A stretch of DNA of 64,000 nt, from positions 51,832,001 to 51,896,000 of the forward strand of contig CM060731.1 in assembly GCA_030704615.1 (NCBI GenBank). The letters run 5' to 3'. This stretch comes from Takakia lepidozioides. Lineage: Eukaryota > Streptophyta > Takakiopsida > Takakiales > Takakiaceae. A model generated the notes under the pieces. That model saw nothing but the letters and a program-made list of their open reading frames with translations, made no database searches and was not told the DNA's origin. Of this stretch, positions 20,659 to 32,500 are shown in pieces; the first letter of the stretch is position 1, and each line of letters starts with the position of its first letter. The translations under genes were made by a program, and so were the position numbers.

Positions 20659-23600
20659 CTACATCCGCAGCCCTTGTAGCTTGCTAGTGTCTGTGTGGCC
20701 CGCTCGCATAAATTCACGGACAGTAGATACAATCCGTGAAAATTCGAAGAAAAGGCTGGAGTGTTTTCCTTCCAACCCAGTGCAGGTTACGCGATTGTTT
20801 AAGGAAAGATTATTGCAAGGACTGCCCCCAACAATCAAATCGATGCCGTTGTACTCACTGACAAGCTCTGATAGTTCTTTGCGTCCAAGGGAGGTTACAT
20901 CGTGATATCTCTGGTCGAGTCTACCACCTTGCTTGCTGGCTTCCCACCAAGCTTGAATGCAGCGACGGGGCGCTTCCATGATCTCAACGGAAACCACTAC
21001 GTTGAGCTTGATGCCCAGCTTGTGGAGGGCAATCTCTGCCCCCCCAATGCCAGAAAATACAGACAACAGTTTAATGCCGTTCGGATAGAGTTTTCTTAGC
21101 ACTGAAAAGTGGAAGGCCACAGTGTAGACAGAGAAACTGTTCCCCAATGTTGCAAACCGTGCACTCATATTGAAGTTGGCGCGAGTGTGGTCCCTATCGA
21201 ACCCCAAACATGTCTGATCACGTTGACACAGAACAAGACAATGTTAATTACATCGACGACTTCCGATGGACAACATCGTCCGTGTCTGCCAAGTTTGTAC
21301 ACTCTTCCTCCCTGTTCAAAGTAACAAAAAGGCTATTTGTGGTAGTATCAGCTCAGCCTTTCCAGACTAGGCGACCGATAGACCTACATGTCTGAAGTCT
21401 GAACCGTAAGGGACCCTTGGATGCGCGACTACACATATATCGGTGGATGAAATTGAAATCCCAGGATCAATTCAGGCTTTGAGCTGGATCCCAGACTTAC
21501 CCCCAGGTGGTTCAACTGCGCCATGTGCACACAAAACAAGATCACAGGCGATTGGATTATAGTCTAAAGAGGTGGAAAATAATGATGATAAAATGATCCC
21601 TTCGAAAAGAAGGTTACTTCATGAAGTTGGATTCCTAAGAGTACCTCGATCTCATTCGCTGAAATGGGTGTGGGGATTCTGGGCGCTGTCCACACCAGAT
21701 TCCACTTCTTGCATAAAGACATAATTTCCTTTTGTTTCAGATCCATATTGTCATACTCTAGGGTGTCAATCAAGTCCAACTTCTTGCACATGAATTCCGA
21801 ACCGTATGTGGTAGTAATGCAGTTAAACTTGGTGCGATCGTCCCAAGGAGGCCAAAATTGTAGAGTTTGCGGCATGAGCTTCTGAATAGTCATAGGAGGA
21901 TCAGGCAGAACTTTCTCCCGTCCTTGGATTGGAAGGTTATGGATGTAACCGCGGGGTCGCCGGGTAGGTGAAAAGTGCATTGCATCCACAAATTCGGGTT
22001 CTATGTCGAATAGATGCCTTCGGATCCGTCTCCATTCGTCATTGGGCATGCTAGCAACATTCTCAAAATAGAAGTATGGTGGACCTGTCATGTCATCGGG
22101 GAGGAGGCGTGGCTGAACTTGCTCTCCAGGAAGTCCAAAGCCTCTGGCTCCTCTATGTTTGTGTATGGTTATGTCATCAACTCGACGCGGCCTGGGCATG
22201 CTAGTTTCGGGATCACCAAGGCACTCCCCAATCTTGCGCTTGCCGTTTTTCTTTGCTACTTCTGCAGGAGCCATATGATCTACTTCTGGCTCAGCCATAT
22301 GATCCGTTACCCATTTCCATGGATTTGAGTGTGAACTACCCACACGGTACTCCAGCGGCATATTATCCTGCATCCTCCACATCACATTACATGGAACATC
22401 AGGACTTGGCCTGCACTAATTTGTACAGAATGCCCCTTGTCGGAAAATGGTTGATATGTAGATACGAACACTTCAAGGGTAACATGATCAACAAGCTGAC
22501 AGGGTAGCTTAAAAAAAAGCTAGACTGATGAGAGCGAGCGAGCAAGCAAATCTTTGACTCCTAGAAGGAAAGCAGGTCTACCTTGGAAGGGCCATAGTGC
22601 CATGTGAGAGTGGATCGTCAACACAGCATAGTAGGATAGCCTACTAATAATACAGAAACCAAAGAACAAAGAAAGAAGAAAAACAGGTTCAAAGTTTGTA
22701 CGAGTCCAAAAGGTTCCCAGGTGCAAATTGAAGCACTTGACACAGTCATTCTGAAGAGAAATACAAATGCGCAGAAAGGCCCATGTACGCATAGATGAGA
22801 TATCTAGAGATTAGATTAGATAAGATTGCAGCGAAACGGCACTCAACTTTTTCCAGCTCTTGGTGATGGGCCTCAAGAAAATCTACTACATCCGCAATCT
22901 CCCTCTCCTCTGCATTGAACCGTGGGGTGTCTGCAAACATCACATGCTAAATTAGTTCTTTTGTTACGGCATAATGTGAAAATTGAGCTACATTACTGAA
23001 AACGGGTGCGAGCCCCATACGAGCACTTACTACAGAGTTCGACAGCTCTTCCAACAGCTTTACTCGAGAACTCGAACTCGTTCACGAGTTTCTCCACAGT
23101 ATTGGTTATCTTCCTGGGTCCCTGCCATCATCCAAAAGCCAACTCCAAAGTCATTTCATCTTGAGCATTGTTGTGATCTTCAGTAACGCTCTAGGAATTC
23201 ACATCAAGGAACAGCGGACAAATCAATGGAGAAAAGCTCAGTAAGCATGGTCAATGAGTGAGGGTAACTTGAACAGCCGAGGTCGATGCTCCACTGTTTT
23301 GCTGGTTTTTGAGGTAGAAGATGTGATCTAACAGTCTGTTAAACTCCTCTCCGTCTCCTGCACTTCCTTCTCCTGGACTTCCAACAAGGTGACGACATCA
23401 AACCTTAGCCTTCCATGGCTATTTCTGTTGCTTTCTTAGTTTTCTTTCAGTCGTTCTCATGCTAAGACTAACTGTTCCATAAGCACTTCAATGATTTGGG
23501 GGTTTTAAGAAATTTCAGTACTTGTGAGCCTGATGCATCGGCACCTAGTGTTTGTAGTCTTGATTTGGTTTGCTTGCCGTCCTCTTTTGTCCTTTGGGCC

Positions 23601-24511
23601 CCAACTCTCTAGCTCTCTGTCTTGGCTTTTCGTAGACTTTGTAAACTTCCAGATGTTCTAATTTGTTTCTCTCTATACGCCCGCAGTACAGGCCCTGGTT
23701 TGACAAAGGTCCCTTGTTCGTATGGGACAGTGCCCGAAGTGAATACTATGATGTAAGTAGTATAGAGCTGTTCAAGGAAACACTCACCCAACTCTTGAAT
23801 GGCCTGCTCCACAAGCTGTGTTGGGAGCCCCAGCTTGCAAAGCAGGTCCCTGGTTGTCGATAACTCCACATCAGCATCCGATTCCGATTCACTATCAGGA
23901 TCGCTTACTCCATGATAGCCCTGACCACAAAATTGAACCGAGATTTGTTTTGATTGAATTAGAAGCGGCAACAAAATTCAACCGGGGCCGGGCAAGTTGC
24001 AACGCTTGGTGACTTAAGGAAGTTAATGTAACTTAGGTAAGGGCTCTGACTGAAAAAATCGGTAAACCATTGGAAGAACATCTCCTCCCCAGCAAGGACC
24101 ACGAGAGAAGTTGCCATCTCGGTGATCTCTTGAAACTTTTGAACAAGACCTTGGTTGTTAAACGTACAACGTGGTTCTGATATTGCACCCCAGTACGTCC
24201 TGCTTCAATCTCACGGTCCCTCTCAACCGACTACCCTAGTGGCGTGGAAGTTAATCTGCAAGCTACGGCAGGATAGTTAGTAGTATGGCCAGGGGAGAAA
24301 CTGGTGCAACCCTGAAAGTTCTACATAGAACTTGGTCCATGTAAAAGAGGTTTTACCTGCAGCAAGTGACCAGGTGCGGTCTCTTTGTCCATTGTGCTGG
24401 CTGGAGGAAAACATTGAATCGCGACCGATTGAGAAGGTTCTTCAATGAAATGAGTCAGGGTATCAAACTCAGGGCTGAGTGGGAATGCCTCAGTCGCATC
24501 ATGTTCATCAC
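20659..24511 (-). CDS. DRM: DRM-type de novo DNA (cytosine-5) methyltransferase
   Basis: Exons supported on the minus strand: 24357-24511, 23788-23920, 23275-23357 (or ending at 23269), 23031-23121, 22848-22930, 21618-22367 and 20659-21213. All are in phase. DRM enzymes methylate cytosines in all contexts under guidance of 24-nt siRNAs (RdDM). UBA-type motifs come first (LPTQLVEQAIQELG plus GDGEEFNRLL; then FSSKAVGRAVELC with ADVVDFLEAHH). The catalytic part then has the rearranged order unique to DRM: FYFENVASMP (motif VI), RGYIHNLPI, WDDRTKFNCI, CKKWNLVW, LGNSF (motif X), LLSVFSGIGGAEIALHKLGI (motif I) and GGSPCNNLS with the catalytic Cys (motif IV) near the C-terminus. The first exon with the ATG lies upstream of 24511 and was not resolved. 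An open stretch near 24060-24150 may be another exon. Confidence 0.93.
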
Positions 24512-25497
24512 CTGAATGTATCAGCCAAATAATTCAACACAAAAGGGTCAAACTCTGCGACACAGATGTACAAAGCTTATGAGCCAGAACTGTTCATTAC
24601 AGCCGCCCAGTTCTTGCAGATGGATACATGACTCCAGAAATAAAGCTGAGTTTAAAATTGAAGAAAGCTTGAGGAAATCACCAGACCTGTTCAAAAAGAA
24701 ACTTAGTGAAGAGGAAACTTAAGAGAGACCAGTTGCAAATTTCGCATACCCTGGGCCGCCTGTGCGCGGTCGAGTATAGGATGGGAAAGGTCCATATCCG
24801 TGCAATCGAATGATACAAGCGTCTCGAACCTCGCAACTTCTTTGATCCGCAGTCTGGGAAAGAGAAATAACTTTCAGAAAGTCGGCTCTGGTCATGAACG
24901 TATATGGTTTGCGTGTGTATGAGAAAGATAATATATCGAGTGCTAGGAATGCAGATCGAGTATCGATGAACGGGACCAAAAGAAAGTTCCATTAAACAAA
25001 GGGTCCGTAGACTCATCAGAGAAACCCTAGCCGAACGCATGTCCGTGTTGATCTGTTCCATCAACTCGAACACTCACTCTCCTCAAACTTCCCATCCACG
25101 CTCGAGCTGTACAACACACTACACTGAACACAGCCCAATCGAGATCTACAGTACAAATTATTAACCTTCATGAACCTCACGAGGAGGAAACGCTGTCTTG
25201 ACACAGTCGCAAGCTTTGTTCTTTTAGTACTTCATTTCTGATTGATGACGGTCATTTGCTTCATCTCGAGAAGGTTATATGAGACCTGTACGATTGATCG
25301 GCCACACGGCAAAATGAAATGCCAGATCATTCCGAGAAATTCGTCATATGTGAATTGGGTCAGCGGCGCGTTTCTGCCAACACTAGATTTGACAGGACCA
25401 GCTGCTCAGATCAACACTCCAGAGTCTTCGACTTTGCAGATGCACTGCAGTTAAACTTCCAGACAGCCTTCCAGACGCATACTCAGCTTCCCCTCTA
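24512..25497. other. Probable DRM 5' region, unresolved
   Basis: The DRM coding frame enters exon 24357-24511 in phase 2, so at least one upstream coding exon must exist here or beyond. Open frames such as 24678-25073 (minus) are not recognisably DRM. The minus strand contains GCTAGGGTTTCTCTG, typical of plant leaders, near 25020. Confidence 0.4.
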
Positions 25498-25986
25498 GTG
25501 ATATCGAAACATCAAACCGCCATGCTCTCACTGCAGATCCTCGATCTCCTTCATGCCCCACAACTCTCCATCGCTTCTCCCACTGCCTCCTCCACAGACA
25601 TTCAGCATCCTCAGAATTTGAAAAGGTGGTCACCCAGCCGTTACCCCTACCCGTCCGGCGAATGCAAAGCGTTCGTCGAACGGACAGGCATTTATCGTTT
25701 ATTATTTGACGGACGTTATCGATTCGTTGACTTCTACCAGAAGAAGAAAAGAAAAGACGAAAAGACCTCCCCGGAGTTTGCGAGTATTAGGGTTTCAGGT
25801 TCTTGTTTGTTTCGCAAAGCTGCGTGTGTGGGAGAGTTGGATGGTTTATGCAAATCTGTCAACTTCCATCTCCAAGTGAGCTTGGATCCTGTGCGCAGCT
25901 TGTTCCTGCTTGCGGGTTTGTGGTGAAGTTCATAGCCGTGCCCGCTGTTAGTTGTTTTTGAAAGGAGGGGACGTAGGTGAGGAAAG
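25498..25986. other. Upstream region of the NOSIP gene
   Basis: A 142-codon plus-strand frame (25498-25926) has no recognisable domain and probably overlaps the leader of the next gene. The leader carries GGGTTTCAGGTTCTTG. Confidence 0.4.
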
Positions 25987-26226
25987 ATGCCTCAGCGGCA
26001 CTCAAAGAATAACAATGATTTGGCCTTCTTCACGTACGATGAGAGGAAGAAGCTAGGTTATGGCACGCAGAAGGAGCGTCTCGGGAAGGACTCCATCAAG
26101 CCCTTCGATGCATGCTGCATCTGCCTGCAGCCCCTGATCGATCCGCTCTGCTGCCTCAAGGGCCATCTCTTTTGCAAGGAATGTATCTTTGAATGCCTGC
26201 TCGCCCAAAAGAAGGACATCAAGAGG

Positions 26227-26273
<47 letters not shown>

Positions 26274-27403
26274 ATCGAAAGATCTATTGTTTTCCTATTT
26301 TATCTCTCCACAAGTAGGGATGAGTTTGTGACTGTCGCATGGCTTGCTTTGAGAGTACAGAATTCGTGCACACTGCATTGGACTCTCCCGAACAATGTTA
26401 TTTGTCAAGGAGTTGAGTATAGGGAAAAACCTTCAAGCATCCTAATCTTCAGACAATGTTGCTAAACCCTAACCCTAGGTCGCAATTTGGACTCATTCAC
26501 TTCTGGAAAACGATTTGGTTTGTCAGAAAGAAACATCCTGAAGTTTTGAGTCATACAAGTTGAATCACCTTCCTCATAAGCCCGCCCACGTCACAGTTGA
26601 GCGAAAAGGAACCGGGTTCCAAAGTAGAAAAGTTGGTGCCACCAAATTTTGAAGGATGTGATCTTAGGAGAGTCTGATGGCCAATACCTTGTGCATTGAT
26701 GTTTGGTTCGGCCTATGCCAGGAAGGTGGCATCTTTCTCTGTGCAGCAGAAGCAAGATCAGGAGCAGGAGCTGGAGAAGAAGAGCTTGGAGAGGGAGAGA
26801 GAGCTTGATGCATTCGACCGGCAAAACAACAGTGCAGTGCCTCATCAGCTTGGGAACAACTACAGGGATGAACGATCAAATGGGTTCCATGGGGCTAATA
26901 GCGTAAAAGTGACTTCGTATGAGGAGGAGGCTTTGCGGACAATGAAGGCATTCTGGCTCCCGGCTGCAACTCCTGAAGCGCAAGAGAGAGTCCATGCTCC
27001 ATCCACAGACACTGTTTGCCCTGAGGGTAAAGAGAAGTTGAGGCTCAAGGATCTCTTTTCAATCACTTTCTCTGATGTCCCCTACAGAGAGAAGAAGGAG
27101 ATTGATATCGACGGTTTCAAATATCTCTGTCCTTCTTGCTCTGTCACTTTTACAAACACGTCTACATTAGTTGCCATTAGTACCTGCGGGCATGTTCTGT
27201 GTAAGAAGTGTGCGGACCAGTTTGTGGCCCAGGACAAGTGTTGCCTGGTCTGCAACAAGGCTTGCAAACCCAAAAATTTGGTGGTGTTGGAGAAAGGAGG
27301 CACCGGGTTTTCTGGACATGATGAGAGTTTGGAGGCTACTACATTCAAACACGTAGGCAGTGGGACCGGGATGGGCCTTTCTCGGCCCACCACCCGGTTG
27401 TAA
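25987..27403 (+). CDS. NOSIP: NOSIP/CSU1-like RING-type E3 ubiquitin ligase
   Basis: Two exons, 25987-26225 and 26722-27403, joined in phase 2 inside an Arg codon, give 306 residues, close to the usual length. NOSIP homologues have a split U-box/RING. In Arabidopsis the homologue CSU1 regulates COP1/SPA levels and so light signalling. The N-terminal half is CCICLQPLIDPLCC...GHLFCKEC (residues 43-73). A charged coiled coil follows, ending in ERERELDAFDRQN. The second zinc-binding half reads LCPSC...CGHVLCKKC...CCLVCNK (about residues 208-252). The C-terminus is Gly-rich. The start MPQRHSKNNNDLAFFTYDE is the conserved family start. A CT microsatellite begins five bases past the donor site. Assignment is firm; the light-signalling role is inferred from the homologue. 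Confidence 0.96.
26230..26269. repeat. CT dinucleotide repeat
   Basis: About twenty CT units directly behind the intron 1 donor of the NOSIP gene. The tract is pyrimidine-rich on the coding strand. Confidence 0.95.
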
Positions 27404-29591
27404 TAATGTCCTGATCTTGCAGATCAGCTTCTCACTCTCTCACACACATATACCGGTAGACAACAGTAGACAATTAAGCTTCTTTTTAATTTCTTGAGAT
27501 GTAGCCTCTCCCTCAGTTCCTTTTCCAAACTACATTTTTTTTAGCAAGCAAACTGTAACATGTACATCAGCAATATTGTCTTGATATTTTAGAGAAGTTT
27601 TCTGCCTTTCTGAGTGGTGTTGTGGATGTGGACTGGTACAGCCACACCTCTCTGCCACTGTGTACAGGCCGCAATCGATATCAAGGAGGATAGAATGCTT
27701 GTGAAGTTTGTTACCAGTCCATAACCCAAAATTTTTGGTTGTTGCATCGACATACATTGCATGTTTTTTCTCTTCTGTACTATTATCAACCTCTTGAGGA
27801 GTGGGCTTCATAGTTTCAGGACCACTGGCAAGTCAATGGATAAGTAAGGTGCTGTTCGAACTAAGGCAAAAGTAGCTGTCCTGGAACATTCCTGTTATGG
27901 TGTTAGTGTTAGTCAGTCGGTCGGTCAATATCCGGTCCTCCAGATTGTTGGTGGTGTGGGATATGACGAGTCTCTTACACCGTTATGAATAGCTTAGAAG
28001 TTTTCCCTTGCAACAGGTCATTTGTTGGCAGATTTGGGTTTGCTTTGTGCAATTGCTGTCGTCATGTGTCATGGCACTTGGACAAGTGGTGGCAGGTGTT
28101 GCCAATACCAGTACTCAAGAGCTATGGACAGATTGACCAAGAGCATATGCCTTCCAGTAAACTGCAAACAAATACGCATATATGGCCGTAAGTTTTGGGT
28201 CCTTGGTGTCCCTGTTTTCTGGTGGGAGAAAGATCTGAAATGTGTGCAATTGCTCTTCCCTGCAATTACCTGTCTGCAGCTCTCTCTCCCTCGCTTCTAA
28301 GAGCTGTGGGGAGCTTTAAAGTGGGCTCTCACAGTCTGCGGATATATAGAGACTGGTAGCTTGTGGGACAACCTGCAGCGTGAGGACCGCCCTTGCGGCC
28401 CTGCTTGGGGACAACAGGATGTCTTTCTACTATGGGATCCATGGGAGATACTATCATCTATTCCGAGGTAGCCAATCTCTCAGACGTGTTCCATTAGGAG
28501 GATTAGAAATGCTTAGCAACATATCTGAGGCATTCACTCTTAGACAATTCCTTGAGCAACAGTTGGTTTTGGTCTGAATGTGGAGGGCTCTCGGTCGCTT
28601 CCTTGTTCCATAAGCTCTTTGAGCTTTCCGTGAAGTATCATTTCAACTCTCAATCTATTATAATTCATTTTACAAGTTTATAATGGGATGGTCCCTTGTA
28701 CATTTGCTGCTGTATATCAACACTCTTTTTAATGATTCTTCACTCTTTCAGACGACATTCAAGATACCAAGAGAGAGAAGACTCCAGGCTAGCCGCGGAA
28801 CTTAAGAGCCACTTCACCCCTCCTTTCGGGGCTGCCACGCCTATAGACTTTGGGTGGATGCGTACTCGTGCATGTCAATCTAATGTTAAAACATCAGATT
28901 GAACATTGCAGATTGCACACTGATTATCGCTCCTTTGAAGGGGACAATTGTAGACTCTGGGAGTCGGTGTCGGGAGTGAAAGCGGGGCATGAACCTTCGA
29001 TCGCATTGCTTAGTGCCACAGCAATGTCATGTGTTGTCCGCTTGTCAAGAAGGGAAACATCTATCTGCGTTTAGTCAAGCACAACCTGACGAGTTAGAGA
29101 TTTCTGAAGTCACCGTGGTTCATCCTGATCTCTCTTCCTGATACGACGAGTTAGAGAAACATTTCATGATCTCTTTGCATGTTTGATAGTTACTAGCTGG
29201 AGATCATTCAAATAAGAAGAAATCAAAACCCATCCACTTTGAACACTTTTGCGGGAGGGTACTATTGACCAACATCTGTCCTGATGTATTAAGGAACCTT
29301 TCCGAAAGGAATATGGTTGCAAAGAATCTCCAATCCATCTAAATGCAGGGAATGATCGATTGTGTTGTGGTTCTTTGAAGAATATATATCTTCAGAAGTC
29401 GTACTACTTGTCGTCCTTGCGCTCGGTGTTCTGGGCAGTCTACCAGTTGAGCACCTGACTTGTATCAAAGAACAGGCAGTATTTTTTGGTTGTAGGACTT
29501 CCACAAAACTGGTTTAGAACTACATGGACGTCACAGAAACTGAACCTGCAAAGCTAGAAATCCGCAATATACCTAGACATTGATTAAGTAC
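27404..29591. other. Between NOSIP and bHLH; no gene recognised
   Basis: Holds the 3' end of NOSIP and the 3' end of the bHLH gene. Open frames at 27530-27811 (minus) and 28022-28300 (plus) are not recognised. The last coding exon of the bHLH gene must begin within 29360-29520, but several acceptors are possible. One gives a short tail ending at a TAG near 29395. Confidence 0.4.
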
Positions 29592-32500
29592 CTTGGCAGC
29601 GAATACGTCGTTCCTATGTCCAGCAGTGGTGCAAATATTGGCATGTTGAACCTGCAGCTTGAGGTGATGTAGAACTAGCATAAGGTCTGTGAAGAGCCCT
29701 GGTCTGTCCTTGGCGCTCAGCCTCACCATCACCTGCTGGTTGTCCATCATCCTAACCTGCGCAACCAGTCAAGTAGGTCTGAACCAAACTGCATACTGAA
29801 GATTTCCAGAAGTGTAGTCAGAAAGAGATGTTTAATTTCCTTACAAGTACAATGGGGGATTTAACGACTTCCTTTACAGTTCAGGCAAATTTATGTTTGG
29901 CTCCGGAGGGGAAAGGGACAAGCGGAGGCAGGCCACAGAGTGGGCGTTTCAATTTCTTCAAGACTGGAAAGTTTGTATGCGGCCCTGATTATGATTTTGT
30001 AGCTCTGCCACCGCTTCAGACTTACACCCAAGTTGTGCAGAATAAAGCCGCACATTCTGCTTTGTGTGCTCGAATGTAGAGAACAACCCACTTAGAACCA
30101 GTCGGAGCACTCTCATTTAATGGAAAAAACCAACTGGTACATAGATTCTTGCATGGATGAGAGACGTAGGACTGCTTCTACAGTTGCATGTATGGAGAAA
30201 ACGGAGTGGATTGTGGTCAGAGATTACATAACAATCTCTGGCTGCTGCCAGGCTTGGGGCTTTGATATGGAGTACTGATATCCACGAATTCGTCAATACC
30301 CATTGAACAATTGAATTACTGCATTTGGAATCTCAGCAGCTTAGCTCGGAAGGGACGTTGGCATACCTCTATGTGGGGAACTTCGTCCACCGTTACATGC
30401 GTCCCTACCAGTCCAGTTGTGTCAAATTTAACGTCTTCGAACCTCAGCATCGGTGTTGTATCAATGGAGTTGTGTTGGTGTGGACTGGAGGCCAAGGCTG
30501 TTGTTGATTCATTCTTGTTTGACAGCCTCCTCTGCAGGTCCTTCAAATAATCAATCGTATCTCGTAGAGCTGATTCTTTATCGACCTGAATATGTTGCAT
30601 GATGAACCACGTTACATGTGCAGATTACAAACTACTACGCTACATCTTCATCTTCTAATAAGAGCCAAATGTGGAACCTTCTGAAGCATTGGGCAGTCCC
30701 TTTTTTAACATAAATCTAAATCGACTTTTCCACCTTGAATGAGCCTTAATCGCAAGTGGTACATAACTTAGTTAGAGATCTCTAGGGGCACATTGTTTGA
30801 CAAGCACTAGGGTATATACATAAAGTTAGAACTGGTATGTTCAAAATTCTAAGATGCTGACAAAGTGGTCTATTGAGCATTAGGCCACTCGTAGTGCTCT
30901 TACCTCGGAAGCATGAGCATCGTGCCGCAAAGAAGCCTTAAGAGCCTTGAACTTCTCTTTCAATTTCGAGCATTGCTTGTGGCTGTGGGTCAAATTCACC
31001 TCCCTCGAGTCCTCCTCCAGTAATTTGACGCCTTTAGCCTTCTTCCGGAACCTCTCCAGCCCGCTTATGTCATCTTGGCCCTCACCTTCCTGCCTCAAAG
31101 TGTCCGTCCATATAGAGATTGTGTCCTCTGCTTCTACATCTAGTTCTAATTTCCCGGGAGATGCACTAACGGTATCAGACCAGGAGTGGCTTTCAGATTG
31201 ACCCGTGCTACTACGCTTGTACCCTGGCGACTGTTGCGCTCGGTTGATTCCTGCACTCATTGAGTTTGCGCGGACCAAAATGGGGCGTACTTTGACAGAG
31301 CTCCCTTTTTCCGGGCAAGAGCTAGTAGTCCTGACAAGTCTTTTCATGAGCCTTTCAGAATTTAAACCATTCAGAGCTTGAGAGGTCCTCTCAGGTGCGT
31401 GAAGAGTTCGTAGGTGATCCGTATGTTTGGCAGGATCAGAGTTTGGCAAGTGTAATGCGGTTATGTCGGTGGTAGACCAGCTGTGTACCAGCTGCATCTG
31501 CTCCGTGAAAGGGATGTCATCTGAAAGTTGCCTGGGACCACTAGGATCTGACTCTTTGGTGGGCTCGGAGTCGTCCATGATAGGGGAGTCTTCTGAAGGC
31601 ATTTCTTGTTGACTGGATATGCTCACAGTAGGCCCTGTGGGCAAGGATCCCATGGACTGTTGTTCTTGGTTCAGGTTATCATCACACTGCTGTGAGGCAC
31701 TAGATTTGCTACGAGGCACCGGCACTGATGCTTGACTGGAAGATGGCCGAGCTGTAAAAGAGCTCCCTAGTTGATGCAAGAGAACCCCTCGCCAGAATTT
31801 CGGCACTCTTCCATACTTGGAATCCTTACTCATGTTTGACGAGGCCGGTGTGCAAGGATCTTCTACCTTGACGGAGTGAGCCTTGGGCGGGAGATGGAGT
31901 AGACGGTCTCGTAGCATCTGCTGCTGCAACTGCTCATCGAGTGGGAGATTCTCTAGGGAAGTCGATTCCTGCATCTCGTTGACTTCTAGTTGGTTGTCCG
32001 TGTTGTAGCCTACGCAGCTAGCCGACAGTTTCTCTTCTCCAAATGGGGCGAGCTGATGAAATTCAGAACAAGCTGTGTGCGTATTGGTTCCTAGAGACAA
32101 GCCTTGACATGATCCTCCTTCGGAAAAGAGGTCTCTTGGCAAGTAATTTTCCATGTCACCACTTGCTAAGTCATGAGAACCAACACTACCAGAGGATTGC
32201 ATTGTAGCTTCACGGGTAATCCGGAAACGATCAGAGCGAGTGCCGCCGAAGGTGGTGGCGACATGATTGCAGTTAATACCATCTGTGAGTTGCTTCTCGA
32301 ACACACTCCTAACAAACTGTGCAATGCCGAGGTCGTCAGCCATCAACGCTGTGGTCCCAATCTCCACCACGCCTCCATGCACCGAAACAGAGACAACCGT
32401 CTGCATCCCCACCCATGTGCTACACTATTTAGAGAAGGACAGGCACGAACATCACATATCCAAACACGGTAGTGAGGTTTGAGCGGAGACCTGCCAGTAT

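Noticed and set aside
25498-25926. 142-codon ORF upstream of NOSIP
   Set aside because: No recognisable domain and it runs into the probable NOSIP leader; more likely non-coding.
26462-26480. Telomere-like AAACCCTAACCCTA
   Set aside because: Only about two units inside an intron; such short interstitial matches are common in plant genomes.
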